A stretch of 64,000 nt of DNA from Polydactylus sextarius (taxonomy: Eukaryota; Chordata; Actinopteri; Polynemidae). The stretch spans positions 14,325,275-14,389,274 of the forward strand of contig CM028921.1 of assembly GCA_016801845.1 (NCBI GenBank), read 5' to 3'. Shown here piece after piece: positions 48,683-62,770 of this stretch. A model generated the notes under the pieces. It was not told the origin of the DNA. It saw only the letters and a program-made list of their open reading frames with translations, and searched no databases. Within the stretch, counting starts at the first letter, position 1, and each line of letters starts with the position of its first letter. Both the position numbers and the translations under genes were made by a program.

Positions 48683-50289
48683 CCTGTGTGGTGTCTTATA
48701 ACTTACAATCTGTTCTTGTTAACGACGCTCGCACGTTGAAATGTCTCTGCCGTATGAACTCGTGTGAATGAGGGCCATAAATTCTGTCGTGTGTGAGATC
48801 TGCTGTGGACAAACACAATTACTGGCGCTGCCCTTCAAGGCAGACGCTCCAACACTGTTAGTGAAATGCAATGCAATCTGAATCAGCTGCGAGATAGCCG
48901 TGTGGGTGTGGGTGTGCTTTAATAGGTGTGTGTTTGTGCGAGGACATCGGCAAACCCATTGACTTTGAATTGCATTATATTCTCTTTCATTAAAAATCCA
49001 ATATGGATTCCCAACACAAACCTCGGCGAGGTGATGAATCGGCGTCACGCGCAAACTGATGGGAGGCATTTATCAGTGTGACTCAGTCATAGATCAACTG
49101 AGTTTCAGCACCTTGGACAGGGCTTTTAGAGCGTGGCCATTTGTCACCGCCACCGGAGCTAAAATATGACCCATTAGAGGCAGGTAGTGAATAGGTCAGC
49201 AAGAACCAGGCGCCCAAGCAATCCCTCCCCTTTCCTGTATGTGACCCCCTGGAGAGACGCCGCCGACGCCGCCGTAGTTACAGGAACAGCTCAGCAACTA
49301 TTGGGGCTCATTTGTTAAAGGCCTCACATCGAGCCACAGGGAAGGGGAGGAGACGAATAGACCGCAAAACCAGGACAAAGCAGTTTCAGTCCCAATCAGG
49401 ACACAGAACGATAGCACCGACGGTACTGATGCACGGGTGCTCCTGTCCGAGATAACAGCGCCTGGCTTCATTAGAGACTTCGTCGTCTCAATGCTTCGCT
49501 GCAAAGAGGATTGTGGGTATTTAGGAGAGCAGCTGCAGTAAAAGAGGGAAGATTTCACAAAGGAGATGACAGGTTGCTTTAGAGGCTTTTCATTTTCGTT
49601 TGCTTCCTCACCTGTGTTGATCGCTTCAACTCATCCTCAAAAGAATAAAAAAAGGCCAGGGGTATAGGATCTGTTTAAAAAAAAGTCACAGTCACAAAAC
49701 TAAAATTACTACTGATTCACAGCAAAAAAAAAAAAAAAGGTCTAAGTGAGTAATTGCTCACTACTGAGGTCAAACATGTTGTTGTGGATCCAGAGGGAAC
49801 AAATCAAATGGGAACAGTGACTCAGAGGTTAAATTAAATCCACAATCTCTTGTGACGCTGACATAAATCAACACAAACTAACAAAAAGCTCTTCTTTAGT
49901 GTTCTGGTCCATGCTGACCTGACTGTGGGTTTTGTGTTCAATTAAAAAAAAAAAAAAAAAACATCCCTGGACAAAATCACATCTGAACTTGTAACATCCA
50001 CAGACCTCTACAGTCTGTAGTGCATAGTTCTGGAACAGAGTGATGGCAGCACCATCAACATTCATCCTCTGGTGGTCATGAATATCCTCAGCTACTGACT
50101 CCTGTCTATCCAGAGTGTTGGGTGGTTTTAGAGGTCCAACACCAGCTGTCTGGTGAACTTAAAAAGGTGTAATAAGTGCAATTTTACTAATGTTACATAG
50201 TCATTGTCAACAACTGTCTAACAGTTGTTACATCTCAGATTAGGTTTCATTTAAATAACAGATCTGATAAGTTAATGAAATACTGTGTT

Positions 50290-50480
50290 TAAAGGTGCCA
50301 TATGTAATATTTTGCTATCACTCTGTCACTAACATTAGCACTGGCAGGTGCTTTTGCCAGCCTAGGAAAAATGTTACGCAACTAGCATTAAGCATCACTC
50401 TTTTAGTCACCAATAGTGTCTGCATAGGTTTGGCCTCTAGTAAAGTTAGCCTGCTAATCAGCTAGCTCAGACCATGTGTG
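50290..50480 (+). mobile_element. Fragment of the same dispersed repeat family
   Basis: Starts AAAGGTGCCATATGTAATAT and ends with CTAGTAAAGTTAGCCTGCTA, the latter shared with position 15-40 of the window. Confidence 0.45.
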
Positions 50481-52359
50481 GCCACTCAGGTCTTGTAGAT
50501 CCTGAAGAGGACGTAGTATAAGCTTTTTTTTCCTCCCTACAAATCATTCTATGTATCAGTCCACCTACCTACTTATCTGTCTATCTATCTGTATGTGTTG
50601 CTGGAGCTTGAGTGGTGTAGGTGTTTAAGTCTGGATCAAAGTGGTGCGTCACCTCTAGTGTGGCTCAAAACAAATATTAGCAAATACAATACTTGTCTCA
50701 AACTGTTGTCATATTAAAACGCAACGTGGAATCACAAGTTTTGACCATTTGCCATCATTTCCTCCCCATACTTCCTGTTGATTCTTCCCCATACTTCATA
50801 TCTCTCCAATCAAATAAATGTAAAAGTTGTTGATTTCACAGATATTCTCTCATTCATGTGTAGGGAGCAGGTAATCTTCCACCCAGCACACGCTGCACAT
50901 TGATCACAGAGTGATACACTTTAGGCGTGACTGGTGCAGTTCATAAAGCTCGTTCTTCATCGACAGCCAATCGGAGGTGAGCGTTCGACACGCACGTGAT
51001 CAACTCTACCATGATCTCGCTGGAAACACACGGCGGACAGTGATGACTCCATTCTGCAAACACACAATGACGTTTGGAGGACTTCTGTGTTGAAGGTCAT
51101 GTTCGGTGGTTTTAAACAACCCTTTGGGATGTTTACATACTTTAGTTTAAACCTGACTTATTGTGGGTATTTGTTTAAGGTGAATTTATAATATTTTAAA
51201 CTGAATTTTATATATTGTTATTTGTTTCAGACATTTGCTGTTTCTTTATGCCTGTTGAGGTTTCGACAGCAGATTTTTTGACAACAATCCAGAGTGTAGC
51301 AAAGAGGTAAATTAAAAAATATGAATAATGACAAAAAATCATTTCTTCCTTTTATATTTCATCTTCCTAACCTTGTCATTTGTCTTCCATTCCTTCCTTC
51401 CTTACTTCACATTCTTTCCTCTTCTTTCTTTACCCATTCCTTCCCTCCGTGATTTATCATCCTTCCACGCTGCCCACCTTCCTTCATCGCCTTCGTGATT
51501 TCTTTCACTCAATCTCTCCTCTAACCTAAAAACATGAAAACCCACGAGTCTTTTTACTTTTATTTTCTGTTTTCTTTTTCTTTTTTTTTTTTTTTTTTTA
51601 CATAACTGAATGATTCATTCGTTAATGATTTTACTCTGGAAAAATAAACCAGCTCATTAATTTTGCATGATAAGCAGGAAGTCGCTCTCTGAATGTGATG
51701 TTACAGTATCTGTGGCTGGATTTGAGTTAGAGCTGTTATCAGTCGATTGTTTTTTACCATATAATGTCATGAGTGAACGCACAAACTGACAATTTTATAC
51801 ACAGATATACACACACACACACACAATTACCCTCCAAAAAATGAACCGCAGGGTGGATTCACATAAGCATGAATATTATTATTTTCTGCTATCAGTCGTT
51901 GCCTTGAAGGCTGTGAATTAATGAGCTGACTCAATTGGCTCTTTGTAGCAGCAGGATTCGGGCCCTGGAGGTGGTGGATGAGTTTCAATCCCTTCCTGTA
52001 GCGGCAGCGTTCGGACGGTCGGACGCATTCCTGTCCGGGATGAGGCAGTGGTGACGATGTGTTTGAGGTTGATTCAAGTCGACTAGATGAGAAATGATCA
52101 TGAGAAGCGCGAGAGAATCTGATTGTACGATAAAACCACAAAAAACAACGAGTGCAGCTGAGTTTAACGATTTGTCCCAGTAGAATCATATCTGCGGTTG
52201 TTATGTTGGATTATATTACCAGTCTTTAACCCTCCCCATTTCATTTTCTGATAATAATCCATGACGACAAACCTAATGATCCTGGCTGAAGGGAACTAAT
52301 ACATCTCATTACAGACGCTCCCTCTTTTAAAATGTCCCATTTCCCCACCACGTGTTTTT

Positions 52360-52810
52360 GAGTAAAATAAACTCAACGAGTGAGAGCGCTGCTACTTTTC
52401 TTATGAATTATTACCCCATTACAGACACTTCACGTTCGGGGCCGGGCCCAAGGCTTGTTGCTTGGGGTAAAGTAAAACCAGAAAAAGCCTCACATTTATC
52501 TAACTTTCCTCATGCAGAACCTCCTGGGGCTTTAAGTAATTACTCTCCCGCTCGCCGGCCCATTAAGCTAAAACAACATGGCCGACTTTGGGCGATCCCG
52601 GCGCATGCAGCCTTTTTGAGCTTTTATTATCGTTTCATGATGGAGAGTCGAGAGTTGGCAAACACGCACTTAACCTCCACTGATAAACTGAAGCAGATAG
52701 CACTCACTTACAAGACAAGGTTATTTCCAGTAGAGGAGCAGGAGACATTGGGGCTGATTAATGGCTTCCTCCAACTTATTTTTTTGTTCTCCTTGGCTCT
52801 GGGGGAGCTG
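52360..52810. promoter_or_regulatory. Candidate conserved enhancer right of the LRRN3-like gene
   Basis: About 450 bases without repeats or simple sequence. It carries homeodomain-type cores (ATGAATTATTA, AAGTAATTACT, CTGATTAATGG) and balanced base composition. One frame stays open for 156 codons but only from a GTG, with no splice sites or family match, so regulatory DNA is the better reading. Confidence 0.35.
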
Positions 52811-53211
52811 TTACTTTTTTAATCTTTTTCAGAAACACTGACTCAGGACATTGTGTTTCACACTCGTACAGACACACAGATACAGCTGGTCCTCAGCTGA
52901 CGGTCCCTGAGCAGCTGTAACACTCCTGTGGGAAGATTCAGTGTTTGGCTCAAGGGTTCTCTGATTGAACGTGGAGCGACGAGGGTTTTTTCTATCACTG
53001 ACCTTGATTTTTTTTCATTTGATCCAAATCTTTCCGTTGCACACATCCTACTTGAGAGTAAACTCGGACAGAAGTCTCATCACCTGGAGAAGTTTTCTGT
53101 TGACTCTGCTGTAGTGGAGTGTACACAGGAGGGAGCAGACAGCATCATCAAAACGCTCTATCACTCGACAGTAGCACGAGTGTTATTTTATACTTTAATG
53201 TTCTTTAATAT

Positions 53212-53242
53212 TTATCCACCCACCCATCCACCCACCCACAGC
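53212..53242. repeat. CCCA/CATC tetranucleotide repeat
   Basis: CACCCACCCATCCACCCACC units. Confidence 0.8.
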
Positions 53243-56200
53243 AGTTTTTCAGAGTGAATATTATTGAATTATTTTTCACAGTCATCATCAGTCACTGAGT
53301 TCAAAAATTATGTAATACCTTTATTCTGCAGAATTATGACATGTTTGTTATACTAAGTTATTCAAATGACATTTCTACCGACTATCAGACCACAGCTGGG
53401 CATCACGGCTCTCTGTAAGTTTCATTTAATTGCAGCTCATTGCAAATACTTCTGAAAAATAAATGAGCTCAGATTTTAGGTTCATGTGCAGGTCATATCA
53501 AAATGTGAACTGACTTGTGTTTACAAAGCAGCAGAGAGGAGGAATGTTATCATCATATATTTTTCCACAGTAAATAAAGTCAGACTTATTTAAACCTTTT
53601 GATGTATTTTAGCTTCACGAGACACCTTTTAGATTGAAGTTGAGAATAGCATGTTTCCCAGGAAGTGCTGAGCTAACTTGAAGCAAACTTTCAAAATGTT
53701 GCAAACAACATCCATCTGGGTTGGAGCGGCAAAACTGAGCTGTGTATCATTGGCAGAAGGGGCTGGAATAGGCCCCACTATGCACAGCTATATAAACAAA
53801 GTAGGAAAAGTAGCATAGCCAAACCAGAAAAAAACAAGGGCCATTTTTCAAAGTCCAGGGAGCTTCCACGACAGAACACTCAACCTGGAAGTTGTATGCT
53901 ACGGAGATGAGGCTGCACACCTAGCTAGCATTTGAATCACATACAATGGAATGGACGTGGAATAACAGAACAGCAACATAAACGACCTCAAACAAGCAAT
54001 TTACTGACAATGTATGTTTGTCTTCATGATTAAATTTACTCATTAAATAATATAAGTTCTTATATTTAAAAACCCCTTAGAAATCTGCCATGAGCCCGTC
54101 TGCATATGAAGCCAACAGTCACGAGAATTTGTCCACAACTTTAACACTGGAGACAATGAAGCTGGAACGAAGGATCAGGACCAAAGTGGTAGGGTGAAGG
54201 TCAACGTGCGCTTGCTTTGTCAACAGTGTCGTGAGGAGGAGCGGTTCTCTTCCGCTAATGAGCTGCTCTCAGGTACTTTACTACCTGTGGATTCACCGCC
54301 AGGCTCCTCGTTGCTGCCGTCAGCGGTGGAGAGAGGGGGCGTGGTCTCGCAGCCAGGGCCACCAAGTCCCTGATCTACTACCAAAAGGCTGCGTCTGCGA
54401 TTGCTCGCACTCTAATGAATAATTTACCTTTTCTTAATCACCCAGTAAGCTGCCTCATTTAAACACTGGCTTCCTCTGAGCGCAGTGATTAGAGCCGGGA
54501 GCCAAGGTGAGAGAGGAAGATTAGAGGAAGATTAACACTGGGCTGTTGTGAGCGGCGGCGGTGTCCTGCCGACCATCGGCCCAGCTCATTAACACTCAGC
54601 CAAATGTCATCGCCACACAGTGGGAATCTGACCAATAACTGGAGCTGTTACTCCTGTTACTCCAGTAACTCATCTAAAAAGCTGTGATCTCAGCGAATCT
54701 TTAAAAACATAAAAGTAACATGAACACTGTTAGAACTTCCCCTTTGAGAATAATTGCATCTTATGTCCCTGTGTTTGGTCTGAAGTGCAGCTTTTTAGAC
54801 TAAATTCACCTGCAGATGCTTGAGTGATGCAGAGCTATGGAAACATGCAAACTGGATGTCCAGGCTGTTTAAAAGCACCCGTCTGACTCAGACACTTTTC
54901 AGTGGGCGAGGCAGCTGGAAGCACTCTTCTCAGCGCTGGTCCGTCTCCACCACAGCCTCCGCTCAATCTGACAATGCTGGTGCTCGCAGCAGAGGGAGAA
55001 ATGAGTGCTTTGTGGAGGGTTTATTTCAGAAAGATTGACTGAGCTCAGTCAGAAAGGTGCAGGCAAACAGAGCACGATCCAAGAAGCAAGGCTTAAATAC
55101 AACGTCCACACATTTGAGGGTATGTCAGATGGCAGCAACAGGTCACGACCACTGACTCACTAGTGTTAGTGTGGAAACTGACAGCTCTTCAAAAGCCAGA
55201 CAGTTTTAACTTAGCTCTCACAAAGACCAGATCCATCCATCTCTATCCAGCATACCTAACTACAGCCTATTTCATTTACCAGATGTCCTCCTTTTCTACC
55301 ATCCATTCATCCACCTCCCTATCCATCTATCCATCTACAAGTATGTCTGTAACTCTGTGTATCAACAACTATCTATCCATCGTTTTGTCTATTTGTCTGT
55401 TTGCTGCAGACTTACTTAACTGGTGTTGAAATAGAAACTGACAACTTTTCACAAATATTAGATCACTTTCCATCTTCCTCCAAGCCAAGTAACTACCATC
55501 AACATGAAGCTCTCAACACCAGTACTGAGCTGTTGTTTTCCCAGGGCAGACCCAACTGTGTGGTGGAAGCAAAGTTTAACAGGAACAAACCCAACAGTTT
55601 TGCCACTTCACTTTGTTGCGCTGTGTTTCAAGCTCTGTAAGCTCAACGTAACAATAGAATGCTCTGGAAATTCATACTCGTACACTCACAGCAGCCATTC
55701 TTCTGTAGAACAAACTCATTCTTTTTATTTTCATAATATGATAGCTGCCAGTTCTGTCTCGGCTCATCAGCCTGAAAAAAAAAAGAAGAAAAAAATCGAT
55801 AAAAAACGCCAAGCATCGGTCGATCAACAATTGAGAGCTTAATCCCTGAGATGAGCGTCCTGCTGATAACTTCACTGTCACAAGCTGAGCTATCAAATGC
55901 GCCAATTATCCATTTATATCTTTTAAAATCCCCAGATCTATTAGGTAAGAGAATGGCTAAATATAGATGCAGCCGTCCTCTTTGTGTTGGTGCAGCTGCA
56001 GCACTGAGTCTGCCATTCAAACACAACACGTACAGTAGGTAAAAGTAGGTTATTTTGTCCCGAAATGGAAGCAGGAAGTGCCTCAGAAAGCCACTTGTGA
56101 GGAGCCTGATACAAGCGAGGCCTCTGTAGAGACACAGAGGAGCTGGAAAAATGAGCGGCTCAGATATTTGTGTGAAACTGGAGGGAACTACTCCTCTATT

Positions 56201-56699
56201 GAGGAACTTGTCCAGGAAACGACGCTGGAAGCCCAGAAACGCAACAAAGGCTGTTCTGAACATCCAAACCTGCAGAATTTTTAAAAAGCTCAGTCTGAGG
56301 TCTGCGCTCGGAGATGTCAGGCAGGCAAACAAGAAGCAGCACATGAGACTGTAATGTTCATTACACACCAGAATAAATGTCATTAAGTGGCAGAGAAATG
56401 GACAGAAAACAGTGTGAAACCCTGTTTGACCTGAGGGTGGCGCCAAATCAGAGCCTGGTGTCAGTTAACGCTTTGACTCCACCTCCCCAGGGATGAAATG
56501 TTTTTAAGGATTCAGGTTTATTTTCTGAATTAATGAACAGTAAATTTCAATGTGGTGGTTTATTCATATTGCAGCTTGTCAGTTTCCGACACAGACGCAG
56601 CAAAGAGTTTAATCTAAACCTTAACTCCTGCGCCAGTAGCTCCTGTGTTGTGCTAATGTTAGCTTTAAGCATTTAGACATAGCATGTTAGCATCAGAAA

Positions 56700-56890
56700 T
56701 TTATTGCTCAAAATGAGTTTTTCATCACAATTTTAAAATTTTATAACCCTGAAGAATATTCAGTTTTTTGTTTTTGTTTTTCTCACGATCTTTTTTCTCT
56801 TAAAAGTGCAACTTTAACCTCAGAATATTCAAGGGTTGATCTGTTAATTCATAACTTTAATCTCTGAGAATTTCATAGTTTTTTCTCTCT
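56700..56890 (-). repeat. Relative of the 39335 array, reverse orientation
   Basis: Motifs CAGAATATTCA, TCATAACTTTAATCTCTGAG and TTTTTTCTCTCTTATG are reverse complements of units in the array at 39335-39605. Only two or three units are visible. Confidence 0.45.
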
Positions 56891-58369
56891 TATGATTTAA
56901 TAAACGCAAATAAGTGATGTAGAAAAGTTAGTTTATTTACTTCACGCACTGTCTGCCATTTTGTTTAATCTAACAATCATGCTGTCTGTCCTGCTTTCTG
57001 TCCTGCTTTCTAGCTTTTTACTGATCATTGTCAGCTCAACCCGCATCGATTGTCTGATGTCCGTGCAGCTCAGCTGAGAGTTGGAGAAAAGAAGCATCAG
57101 AACCTGTACGTCTGTCAGTGCTCCACACCGGAGGATGATACGGTCACCGCGTGGGCTCGTCATTCCATTTGTCATCTTACGTAACTCAGTACCACCGTCT
57201 GGACCTGAATCCTGAATCCTGCCAACTGGTTAAGCGCTCCAGGGATCGATAACGTTAAGACTCAACTGAGTTCATCTGTTGCGAGGTGGACTTTTAGAGG
57301 CCCGGCAGTCATTTCCTAACCTCTCCCTCCCTCCTATCAAATGGCGGTGGCTGTGGTGACGGACAGATAGTCTCTACACTTTCTCAGGTTGCAGATGCAA
57401 AGAGAAAATGGATCCATTAGACTCCCTCAAATGGTGAAAGCTGATGAGAAAGCATTCGGCGTACATCAAGCTAGAATGTAACAGTTGCCTTCCTGTGGTG
57501 AAAATGACCTGAATTCATCACTGGGCGGATCCAGTCAGACAAAAACCCAGCAGCACGCCGAGTCAGGTCCTGGCTCCTATTGTCAATAAATGTTTAAAGC
57601 TACGCTATGAGGTTTTAGAAAAAGCTAATTTAAACCTACACAAAGTCCAGAAGAAGGTGATTTATCTGAGCACTGCGCTGCTGGAGCGTTCAGAGGGAGA
57701 ACATGAAGCTATAAACCGAGCCGTTTGGCAGCAGCTCTGCCTCTCTGTAATAAAACACAAACCTCCCACCTCACCTGCCCGACCTTGTTCAAGTGCTTGT
57801 TTTGTTTTGTAATGAGATGAAAGATTAATTTTGGCAATTTGAACCTGACTCAGCAGCTTCTCTTCAGCGTTCACACCTGACGGTGACGACTGAAACCCAC
57901 CCTGGGCTGTTTTTATATTAAATGGAGTGTGAATGTGTGCAGCGACGTGTCATGTTTTGTATTAGGATCAGATCCCTGACTGATAATCAACAGTTCATAT
58001 CAAACTCCTGTCAGCTGCACTGTGATGTAAGTGACACATTTAATCACCTGATGGTCGTTCTGTCATTACTTCCATTGTATTTTCAACCCTCATGACATCA
58101 CACGCACAGATTTACTCTAACACTGTGTCTGTCAAAGTCTGACACATCTGACACGCACGCTCACTGGAGCATGACGTATTCATCTGCAGCTAAAATGGCC
58201 CCCAACACACTTTGCTGCTGCTCTGTCCATACGGCCATCTTGTCCTCACGAATGCAACTTAGCGGAAACAGCTCGAGGAGATTCCTTCAAATTTGGTGCA
58301 TATATTCACTCAAACTCAATGACATGGAAGTAACACTCAGCTTCAATATTTAAGTTAAAGTCAAGATCC

Positions 58370-59050
58370 TACTGGTGAAATGTTCCTCCGATAGTAAAAG
58401 TTGTACAGATTTTTACTTAAGTAAAAGTACTGAAGTACTTTCTTTTAAAAATATTTAAGTGTGATTTCACTGTAACAGAATGAAACAATCCAACTCACAA
58501 AGAAACCAGTCATTTGTTGTTGTTATTGTTGTTTTTAAATGAATTGTAACACTACACACACCCACAAACAGCACAGTAGTGTTGACACAGTAGTAGTGAC
58601 AAATCTCTGACAGTGTGTCCACACATGTATGTGTATATTCATTAGCAGAATAGCTATAAATGCCGCTTGCTCGGAAAATTACTCGCAAATGAGCGATCGT
58701 GTGGAGTGAGATTCTTACCAAGGATAAGGAGGGATAATTATCACTGACCTAATACTGAAACTGGGGTATTGCAAATTAGACTATGATCAATGTATGGTAA
58801 ACACTGATACAAATCTTTAACCGTTTCATAAAACTGAAACATTGGCTCTAGATATGGTCGTGGGTATGAGCACTTCACAGAAGAGTCTCCATCCCCGTCT
58901 CCATCCATTGTGTCATCAGAAATACAACGTGGGCACTGCTGAATTTGCTGAAAGTAAAAAATACTACTCAAGTAAAGTACAGATACTCAAAAACTGTACT
59001 TATCTATAGTACTCAAGTAAATGCATTTTGTCACTGTCCCCCTCTGGTCA
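58370..59050. mobile_element. Element with AAGTAAAAGTAC-rich ends
   Basis: The left end has TTTACTTAAGTAAAAGTACT and the right end TACTCAAGTAAATGCATTTT followed by GTCCCCCTCTGG. Ends rich in AAGTAAAAGTAC and a terminal CCTCTGG are typical of a frequent teleost DNA-transposon family. The interior is non-coding here. Confidence 0.55.
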
Positions 59051-60174
59051 TAGGTAAAAGGTCAAGATCACTGTGACCCAATTAAGCACATTTTTAGCCT
59101 CTTAAAATTGATCAGGAAATTCTTTAAATTTAAACAAAGACTCAGGATTTGAGACAAAAGACTTGAGACTTGACTTGGAAAAAAATGACTTGTAAAATCT
59201 CTGGTAGGTGCAGCCAAAATGTTACACCTGTGTGACAAAATGTGACAAAATTTAAAGGCAAGGTCAAAAGAACAGAATCTAGCGTAACAAGCTGAAATGT
59301 TCCTGGTGTAAAACACTGACCCTGTTGGGATCCGTCAGTGAAACATTTTTGCCCGCCTGCCGTTCTGAGTCGACCCCTGTCGGCTGCTGTCTGCATCACT
59401 GTCAGCTTTCAGTCTTGTGAAGTGATGGACGGCTTCACACTGGAATGATCTCAACTGAACACAGCGTGATGAAATCAAACATGTTCAAAACATGGTATGA
59501 GAGGAATGTAAATTCAGCGTTAGCAGAAGCTAAACCTCCATGCTAAGATTCTCACAATGGCAATGGTGACTTTATTCTAGCATGTTATTAAGTTTAGGGC
59601 AGGTCAGTTTTCTTGTCTTTTCTTGTCAGGAACAGGTGATAGTCGCTCACCAAGAGCTTCAACTGTCATTGAGGTTATGACAGTTACTTCTGCAGGGGAG
59701 TCTGGATATTAAAGTGAACAGTAGGGCTGGCGCTAGCTGGTTAGTACTACAAGAATAGAAAAAAAACACAAGAACCAATGTTGATGTGGCTTTCTATCAC
59801 TGGTATCGATGCTGAACTTATAACATTTCTTTTATACTGGTAAATAAATACTTTCTTGATGCTAACAAAATAGCTCCTTTAAGTCGCTTAGTTTTATAGT
59901 TTCTAGTCTAGTTTATTTTTTGTCAGGTGTATAATTCAGCTATGAATTTTTGATGTTTTAATTCTACATTTTTTAAATTATTATTTCTTGAATTTTCTAG
60001 ATTTGAGATTTGTTTTAAATGTACAATACAATTCAAATAAAATGTATTATTGTTATTATTCTTACTATTATGTAGCAGCAAAACCTTACATGTGGAAAAC
60101 GTAAAGTACAGCTGATGATGATGGGTTAACTTAAGTTTTTAGGGTATTGGGTCATTAGCCAAATTTTGTGAAAA

Positions 60175-60300
60175 ATCATGGTGGCACAAGAGAAAAAGCT
60201 GGGGATCATCATCTGGCCAACATAAGTTTAAAATTATAGATCAGATGGTTGCAAAGATATTTCAGTTGTTGAACAAAGAAAAATTGGCCAAAGGGACAAA
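60175..60300 (+). mobile_element. Degenerate dispersed repeat
   Basis: ATGGTGGCACAAGAGAAAAA, CTGGGGATCATC and GCAAAGATATTTCAGTTGTT resemble a common fish repeat that carries a gene-less hAT-like remnant. Strongly diverged. Confidence 0.35.
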
Positions 60301-61085
60301 CTGTTCCAAAATGACTTACTTTCCTTCTGTTCATCAGTTTATCCCTTCATTTGTCTCTTTCCCCTTAATCTTTTAGTGTTTACTCAGTGATAATTTAACC
60401 CAGTCTTTGAAATGTTGGCTGTATTTGAAGCTGGAAGGAAGCGTGTAGAGCACGCACATAAATGAGGGGTCAAAGTGAAAACTTGTGCTTGCAGGAAAGT
60501 AAAATACCAGGCTCAAATGAATCACAGCTGACCAGAGGTCTGACAACTGCCAACTCACATCCAGATGGCCACAGCAAATCCTGATCCTCAGAGCACACAT
60601 GATGTTCATCACACAACCTTAGAATCTGATTCTGACGATGATTTAGACAAACTGATGAAAGTTAGTTTTGAAAAATCAAAATATCTCTTTTACCGTACAT
60701 ATATTATTTGATCAAACTACTACTTAGTACTTAAATATACTAAAATATTACTTTACTGGGAGAAATACAGAATAATGTATCCTGGCATGCTCGGAACAGC
60801 TAATATTTTCATATAGCATACAGAAGAATAGCAGCGAACAAACACACGTCTGAAAGAAGCATACCAAAGTGCCAGAAAGACATGAATCACAACTTCCAGC
60901 CAGGCCTTTCAAAATAAAATACTTGTGCATATCCTGCTTCGTATCATAAATCATGAGTCTACTTAAAACAAAGACTGTATGGTGATTTCTACAAATGCAA
61001 CATTGACAGTTTATTGAGGACAATTCTGGGATCTTTGACTGGTGACCAGCTATAGCCAGGGACACGCTGGTCAAGCTGATACTCA

Positions 61086-61112
61086 AAAAAAAAAAAAAAA
61101 AAAAAAAAAAAA
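61086..61112. repeat. Poly-A run
   Basis: About 27 consecutive A. Other homopolymer runs of A or T (16-25 bases) occur at 5046-5070, 40471-40490, 49943-49961 and 51578-51599. Confidence 0.9.
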
Positions 61113-61461
61113 CTGCATTCTGACTGCACATTAACTAAACAACAAATCTGACTGGTTGTGATACAAGATATTTAGATCAAATTTCTATCAAAGATTTCAG
61201 AGTAAAATTAGAAGTGACAGACTTTTATTCCATGGCAACCGTTTGTACAATTGATCATGTGATCACAGATTCATGATTCTAGCCAAAAACATTGTGATAT
61301 CTTTTGAAAAGATTTCTCCCTTCTGGAAAAGCACTTCACAAAAGCCAATATTTATAGTCTGCAACCATGCTAATATGTAGCCCGTTAGAAAGTTGAAATC
61401 TGGGCCGGTTGGCCAAATGAAAAACAGCTACTAGGGTCCATCATTTGAAGATGGTTTGCTG

Positions 61462-61489
61462 TCTCCAACCAACAATTGTTGGTTGGAGA
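61462..61489. repeat. 28-bp perfect palindrome
   Basis: The halves TCTCCAACCAACAA and TTGTTGGTTGGAGA are exact reverse complements with no spacer. See findings. Confidence 0.97.
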
Positions 61490-62519
61490 TGAATATTCTG
61501 CTCTGCAGCACCCTGACAGACTGAGCTTCAGAAAATGAAAAATGACTCCAGGATATATCCACCTCTGCTGAAAAGCACAACCATTAATATTCAGATCATC
61601 CCTCCTGCTGCTGGTGCCATCACTTCTATCTATGTACAGTTGACTGCATGAGGAAACTGCTTATAAAAGAGTGATCAGTTATTGGCTGGGGGGAGTGATT
61701 GGCAGGTGGTACAGACATGAAATTGATGTGATTGGTGCTATCGCCCTAGCAAAAATGGACACCCTCCAGTTTTGATACGTGACCTCTGTGTTGTCTAGTC
61801 AGTTGGTGGCGGGGTGGACAGGGTGACTGACGTTTCCTGGTTAATGGGCTGCTTTTGATGGAGTACATGGTTGGGGAGATGTGATTTTTATCTCCAAAGG
61901 GCACTTAGGTGACCTGGTGCAGGTTCAGGAACATCAGATAACCACAACAATTAACTCTGCCGATCAATCGCTCCACACTGGAGGTTAGCAAGGTGAAAAC
62001 ACAGACACCAGCCTTTTTTTTATGAGTTGGAGTGTTTACAGTCAACAGGAAACGCCGCTCAATACTTAAATTTGAGCCTGATGCTGAAGGAACATAATGA
62101 ACTGACTGTCCACTGCATCAAAGATGGTTTTTCTACAGCTTTTGTTTTCTTAATTAATCTGACTGAAGCTGTTGCAGCCTCCAGTCGTCTCAACAGATCC
62201 TCTCTCTCTTTCTCTGCTAATCTGACAGTTTGTTCTCAGCATCCTGGAACAAACAGATGCCTCTATGCAGTGTCGCATGGATGTGGAAAAAGATATAGAG
62301 ACTGCACAACTCACATGAAATGAGTTTCATCTCAGGCTATGAATTTGACAGAATACAACGCTGCATTTTATGTTTCTGTCTATGAAATGGAAACAAACAA
62401 TTTCCTCACAACTTCACTAAAAAAAAATGTAGTCATATTTTGGAAGACAAAACAAATAAAAACCTGATATGTATCGTTTTAGAAGGATGTAGAGATGCAA
62501 TAGGTTTCTTGAGTTGTGC

Positions 62520-62770
62520 GATTGTCAGATTTACAAGCCAAAATGTTATAATATGCCCTCAGAACAGGAGAGGACACTACATAACATGGGTGGAGGCTAA
62601 GTGTAGTTAACACGCTAACTTGAGCAGAAGCATTGGTGTTCAACTGCTTTCAGCTAATGATGTAAAACAACAAAGTTTGATGGTGAACTCAAATATCAAA
62701 CATTCCTGCTTCCTTGGTAGGTTAAGAGCTGTTGATGCTAACTGATGCTAACTATCTAGCATTAACAGGC
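62520..62770 (+). mobile_element. Unclassified dispersed repeat, copy B
   Basis: GATTTACAAGCC, TGTTATAATATGCCCTC and GGACACTACATAACATGG match copy A at 26400 in order and orientation. Confidence 0.45.

Larger units (their letters stand above)
48193..48700 (+). other. lrrn3: 3' UTR of the LRRN3-like gene
   Basis: About 500 bases after the stop codon, without repeats, run to two candidate poly(A) signals and a GT-rich stretch (CTGTGTGGTGTC near 48683). No intron signals are apparent. The 3' end is inferred from these signals and is approximate. Confidence 0.5.

Noticed and set aside
52352..52822. A 156-codon plus-strand open frame
   Set aside because: The frame starts at GTG, has no family match and ends in low-complexity hydrophobic residues. 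The block is better explained as regulatory DNA.
55643..56446. A 267-codon minus-strand open frame
   Set aside because: It starts from TTG rather than ATG, has no recognisable domain and no supporting splice or poly(A) signals. The plus strand is also open over part of it, so it looks like a composition effect.
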